Below, in pieces: positions 59,331 to 64,000 of a stretch of DNA of 64,000 nt. Position 1 is the stretch's first letter, and the number at the start of each line of letters is the position of its first letter. Origin of the DNA: Polytrichum commune. Its lineage: Eukaryota; Streptophyta; Polytrichopsida; Polytrichales; Polytrichaceae. The position numbers were made by a program, and so were the translations under genes. The stretch spans positions 33,035,501 through 33,099,500 of the forward strand of contig OX485805.1 in the NCBI GenBank assembly GCA_950295325.1, given 5' to 3'. The notes beneath the pieces were generated by a model. It was given only the letters and a program-made list of their open reading frames with translations. It made no database searches and was not told the origin of the DNA.

Positions 59331-62300
59331 GATGTCACCTCACGTGACACTCATGTTAAGGAGAAATCAAAAACTCACTCATATATGGCATTGTCAAAAT
59401 ACTAAGTATGTATTTGCATCCAAGGACACCCATGCTATGTGCTTGAACTTGATTTTCAATAATATTAAGCTATTCAAGTGATTAAAAACACACGCTTGAA
59501 GCATTGATTAAACAAAACATATCATGGTTATCCACTCTCATCTCCAGATGTAGCGAAGAAAGAGAATGTTCCAAAGGCAACAATAGCACATAAAAATAAT
59601 AACAGTTTCCAATAACATCGTAGTTCTTTTGATGTAATAATAATTGCATTATCTTGAATTTTCTTGTGATATATGCCATATACAACAAAGCAAATTATTT
59701 ATTTAAGAACAAGTGCAAGCATAATAAATTGGACAACTCTTCATCCTTGCACATGTTTGAGTGAAAGTGATTCAAAACTATATACTTACTTTTAATTTTG
59801 TGAAAACAAGATCATAAACATTTAAAAAACATATTGATGTACAGAATCCAACAATTTATGTTGATAAAACAATCTAAAAAAAATTATATGTATTTTAGAA
59901 GCAAGTGCGAGTGATGTGCAAGTGGTGATTGAACAAATAATCAACAATTTTTGTTTAAAATACCATAGAAATACGTTGAATTGATGATTTTCTACAAAAC
60001 ATTTGATGATGACCTCAAGTGTATAGTGAATTCAAAGAATATGAAAAAATAAATAAAGTTCAAAATAGTCAAGGTCATGAATTTCAAGTCCAGAACTAGA
60101 TCTAGCCATTGCTTTTGAGCATTATATTTTAATGAATAGTTTTGAAGATCACATCTTCATATTCTATGTTTGAGTACTTAATGTTACAATAAAGGTCACC
60201 ATGAAAAATATGCAATTTAAAGAACGTTTTACTATTGCTTTTAGGCGTTTGACCAATAAACTACGGTTTTAGGATACCATAGAACTTTTTTGGTCCACTT
60301 TACGGTACAATATATTATTATACAAACTACACTATACACCACTCTTTGGAAGTTTGAACATCGTGTCCAATTGAGGGCATGATGTTCATGAATCATGCTC
60401 TCAATTGTATCAATTTATCAATCAACAAATACATTATTTGGGTTTTTATATAGAGCATAAGAAATAATGAATTACTGAAATTGTCCATCCGTATGAGAGG
60501 CTCTTCTCATTGATACAAAACAAGTCGGAACATGATGTGAAAGAACTTCATATTATTTTAATAAGTTGGGTACCGTACCTACGTTGGTAGTGTGGAGGGG
60601 TGGATGTAACATCCCTAGACAAGCATGTGGGTGATTACGGGAGTATTGATCAAGATTGACAATGTATGTGAATAATAGCCCCTTTTGATTGGTGGAAGCG
60701 ATGCATAGGACTTCATCGTACCGAGTTGCTTCGTTTTAAGACACAAAGTGGATGATATTGGTTAGTGTTTCAAGGTGACATGAAGTGCAATGCCACCACC
60801 ATTCTATAACATAATACTTTATCAAAGATGAGACCAAAACATGATATATTTTCATATGACTCACTAAGTTGTGGCCACACATGGTTTAGAGCGTAGACTT
60901 GAAGTGAGGGCGCCATGAAACATATGGCCATGGTGCAACTTGAACCTCGAATCCAAGGCAAAAGTGGGCCAAAAGCAAGCAAAAGGGTGGGAGTGTGAGG
61001 GCATGGGTTGGGAATGTGGAGGCCCCCATCTTGGCATGTGCCCGAGTGCGCATGCCACATGCATGGCTTGTAATTAGTAACTTAAAGTACTCAAATGTCC
61101 ACACCAACCACACCTTGTTTCTTACCCATGTTTCAATCATAACTTAACCCTTAAACCCTTTCTCAACCCGCTTCGGGTCTCTCACTACGGATGGTAGTTT
61201 TGAAACCCTACAATGTGAATCGGTATACATTGTTATGTGACTTTATGGTAGATAATGATAGCTCGTTGTCTTGCAAGGTTGTTTTTCTTGATACATGGAC
61301 ACAAAGTAGTAGGTTGGGAACAATTTGACATGGAGTTCATATCATCCAATAGAGTTGATTGTAAAGTATAATATGAACAAGGGGTTTTTTCTTCTTAATG
61401 TAACAAATAAGTTTTGGAGGGCTTCTTTGAGTTTTAGACGCCAACATATTTCATCTCTTTCTAGCTAAGGATCTTCTTAATTTCTTTACCACTTATGTGA
61501 TCATGCATTTCTTTGCTTCTCTTACCACTTGAAAAATCCCCAATTAAAATCAACCATAAGAAAATAATCCAATATGTTCTCAAAGTTTTGTTACCCCATA
61601 AGAGAGCAAAATGATTTCCCTCTCTAGTTTTTTTAAGGTCATTAATACAAGTGTTGGAAGTGGTAAGTACGAGAGATTCCTTCAAACACCTAAGTTGGTC
61701 TCCATTTGTGGGAACTTTAGGATCAACTCATCTATTTAAACACACACACACACACAAGATTTATATGAACAAGCTAAAAAGCATTTTAGGGTTTAACCTT
61801 TAATAAAATCATAGAAACATTATTATACATTTTTGTTATAGTGTGCACCAGTCCTATGTAGTGACTCTTCTTATTTAAACACATGTATTGGATTGATATA
61901 TGACAAGTTTATAATTAAGAAGGGACATCAAAGTGACACTTGTCACAGTGAAATCGGACTATTTGCTCAAATATAGACACCACGAAATGTACCACATTTA
62001 ATAGAACTAGAAAACCACTTTGACGAAAACATGATTTTCACTTTGACATGTAGATTTGGCATAGCAATCCAACGGTTAAAATAGTATGTGCAGTTGGAAA
62101 GGTCAAGCATAACAAGGCCACAAGCTTTGGACACATTTCTTGACCTCTTCACCCAGTCACAATATCAATGTATCAAGAAACAATTGCTTTGCTTATTTTC
62201 AGCCGGTGATAGTCACTTTTAACAAGAAATAACTTCGTTCATTTAAACCAAGTAGGGATCCAAAATAGGGGCCGGGAATTATTCGTCACATCATTTGTTT

Positions 62301-64000
62301 TTGGGTATTCTGATGGATGGAGTTATCAATTCTTCCAATCTCAAGGAACATAGCATCAATCACATGAAGGAGCCTGTTCCACTCTATACTTTAAACTATA
62401 TCCCCAGTGTACGAACAAGGAGGGGAAATTGTGAGAGTGAAAAATATTTGGCAACTCAGCCAGGGTCAGCGAGGCTGGTGTTGCCTGGATTGCATGCTTC
62501 TGTTAATGTTGATGATAATCCTCACTACACTAAATATGGTGTTTAGTGTCAGAGGGTATTTCATGTCACTATGGTTGCACTTCGGATGACACTTCTTATA
62601 AGTTAGTGAACAAATATTGTCATGGATGATGGATGAGTTCATCTATTGGCCAAAACCCTACCTTCTCATGTCAGCAACTTGTGATGAAATCATGTCATAG
62701 ATGATTGACATTTGGATGAAAACCCACTTGGTAAGTGATGTTGGATTAACTTTTAGTGTTGGTGACACTACAACACGGTTTACAATTAGTTTTGAGCAAG
62801 AGGATTAGTAAAATTGGGGACTCTAAATACCATGTTTAGTGCAGAAAGCACCAAGACATCCCCATTTAGAATGATGCACCAATGTGTTGGCAAGTGAGCC
62901 ACGCTACTGACTCACTAGTAGAGTTGGTCACCAAAATACGGTGGCAGCATTGTCTGGAAAAGAAAAGCTAAACCAAGCCACGCCAAAATAAAGGCGGCTA
63001 CCGCGCGTCACTGAGGCATTGTGCATGGGTCTTGTGTGGTTGCGGGCATGGTGCATCCGGGCCGTTCATCTACCAACGCTTTTCCAAGGGTCTCGGTGGT
63101 CCTAGGTGGGGGGGGACTAGTGGTGGGGCCATGGGGCCTCATGTCTTTTCCAAGGAGGCCATCTTATTAAGGGTCTTGTCGGGCCTAGGGTGGCTAGGTG
63201 GCTTGGCGGGCTAGACAGCTAGGTAGGCTTACTTACTAGGTGGCTAGGCCTATGTACTAAATAACTAGTTGGCTAGACTTATTTGCTAGGTGGCAATGGA
63301 CGACTAAGGGCCATTTCACAAAGGAGATTGAGGGTTTATGACCAATCTCTTCAAGCACTCATTGGTAGAAAAGGTGGAGCCGGTCCAAGTTCGCTTCACA
63401 CTATGCTTGAGGGACCAACGGAGTATGTGAATGCAAGATGCATGTAAAGTCCACGTGGATTCCTACATCACATCAAATGGATCATGTTTCATGGTCACTT
63501 GGATTATTCTCATATACCAACTTTTGGATGTAGGCCTAACACAAAACCGGGAGACCGTTTCACTCCAAACACTCGCAACCGTTATTATACTTTATTTTAT
63601 CATGTGTGAGGACCCGCGTGAATAGAAATTCATTGAAATAGCATTGAAAACTTTTGAGTGAAGTATCCCTAGAGCTTGGGTGTGAATCTAAGAATAGCAC
63701 CAAAAATGCATGTCCCCAAAAAGATAGAGGGCAACGTGCTCAAAACTTATAAACGATGCTAAATGGAACAAAGCAACATAATTGGGGATGCCTATATGGT
63801 TTTTGTTTTGACCTAGAGTATCTTCCTTTTGATAGTGAATAGAATATTCGTATGAGCTCCTTGCATCATGAGGAAAGTGGCTACGGGCACAAATTGGATT
63901 TGTTAATCATCTCGCACTAATTGCATGTTTGGCATCCTAGTACAAGGAGTTGGTGCATAAAGAAAATGTATGTTTAAGACCCAGTTCCCTCACAATGTTG
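59331..64000. other. intergenic, no gene recognised
   Basis: AT-rich, with no convincing coding frame on either strand. It includes an (AC)n run at 61741-61756 and a stretch of CTAGGTGGCTAGG-like direct repeats at about 63190-63295. Nothing resembling an RNA gene was seen. Confidence 0.4.

Overview
This is nuclear DNA from a plant. Three host genes have many short GT-AG introns and encode land-plant protein families: a COA6-type mitochondrial protein, a type-III J-domain protein, and a conserved glycine-rich/coiled-coil protein. The rest is AT-rich intergenic DNA packed with retrotransposons, a CACTA transposon and MITEs. No rRNA, tRNA or CRISPR array was recognised. The species cannot be fixed from the sequence. 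A Ty3 element carrying a cytosine methyltransferase suggests a non-flowering plant, but this is inference.

Layout. 1-508 (-) is the start of a gene with a plastid-transit-like N-terminus that runs off the left edge. It is divergent from a three-exon COA6-like gene (1643-2856, +). 2857-6900 holds decayed pieces: a DC1-like stretch, an HUH-endonuclease-like ORF and a deleted Ty1/copia relic. 6950-9998 (-) is an eight-exon gene. 10-17 kb is intergenic, with pogo-like and Stowaway-like MITEs. 17145-21814 (-) is a ten-exon J-domain gene with one GC-AG intron. 22.6-29.6 kb is intergenic, with microsatellites and a hAT-type MITE that has a perfect 8-bp target duplication.

29.6-49.0 kb is a nested block. 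A LINE (29621-48968, 14-bp target duplication) is interrupted by a complete-ended CACTA transposon (30123-43291, 3-bp duplication CTC). The CACTA carries a broken TNP2 transposase gene (-), a second, multi-exon plus-strand transposon gene, and what looks like captured host exons.

50.4-57.6 kb (-) is the most unusual object: a Ty3/gypsy polyprotein ordered Gag, zinc knuckles, aspartic protease, C5 cytosine-DNA methyltransferase, reverse transcriptase, RNase H, integrase and C-terminal PHD finger. It therefore combines a DNA-methylation writer with a chromatin-reader-like module in one retroelement. This copy is broken by at least five in-frame stops and two frameshifts, although most catalytic motifs are still readable. 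On its 5' side lie a 144-bp tandem duplication, an AT-rich tract, a sharp GC-rich island and short hairpins. 59.3-64 kb holds no recognisable gene.

Several host genes, notably 1-508, COA6 and both minus-strand multi-exon genes, have exons too short or too interrupted to show as long ORFs. They were rebuilt by joining reading frame across consensus splice sites, so exon edges are predictions.
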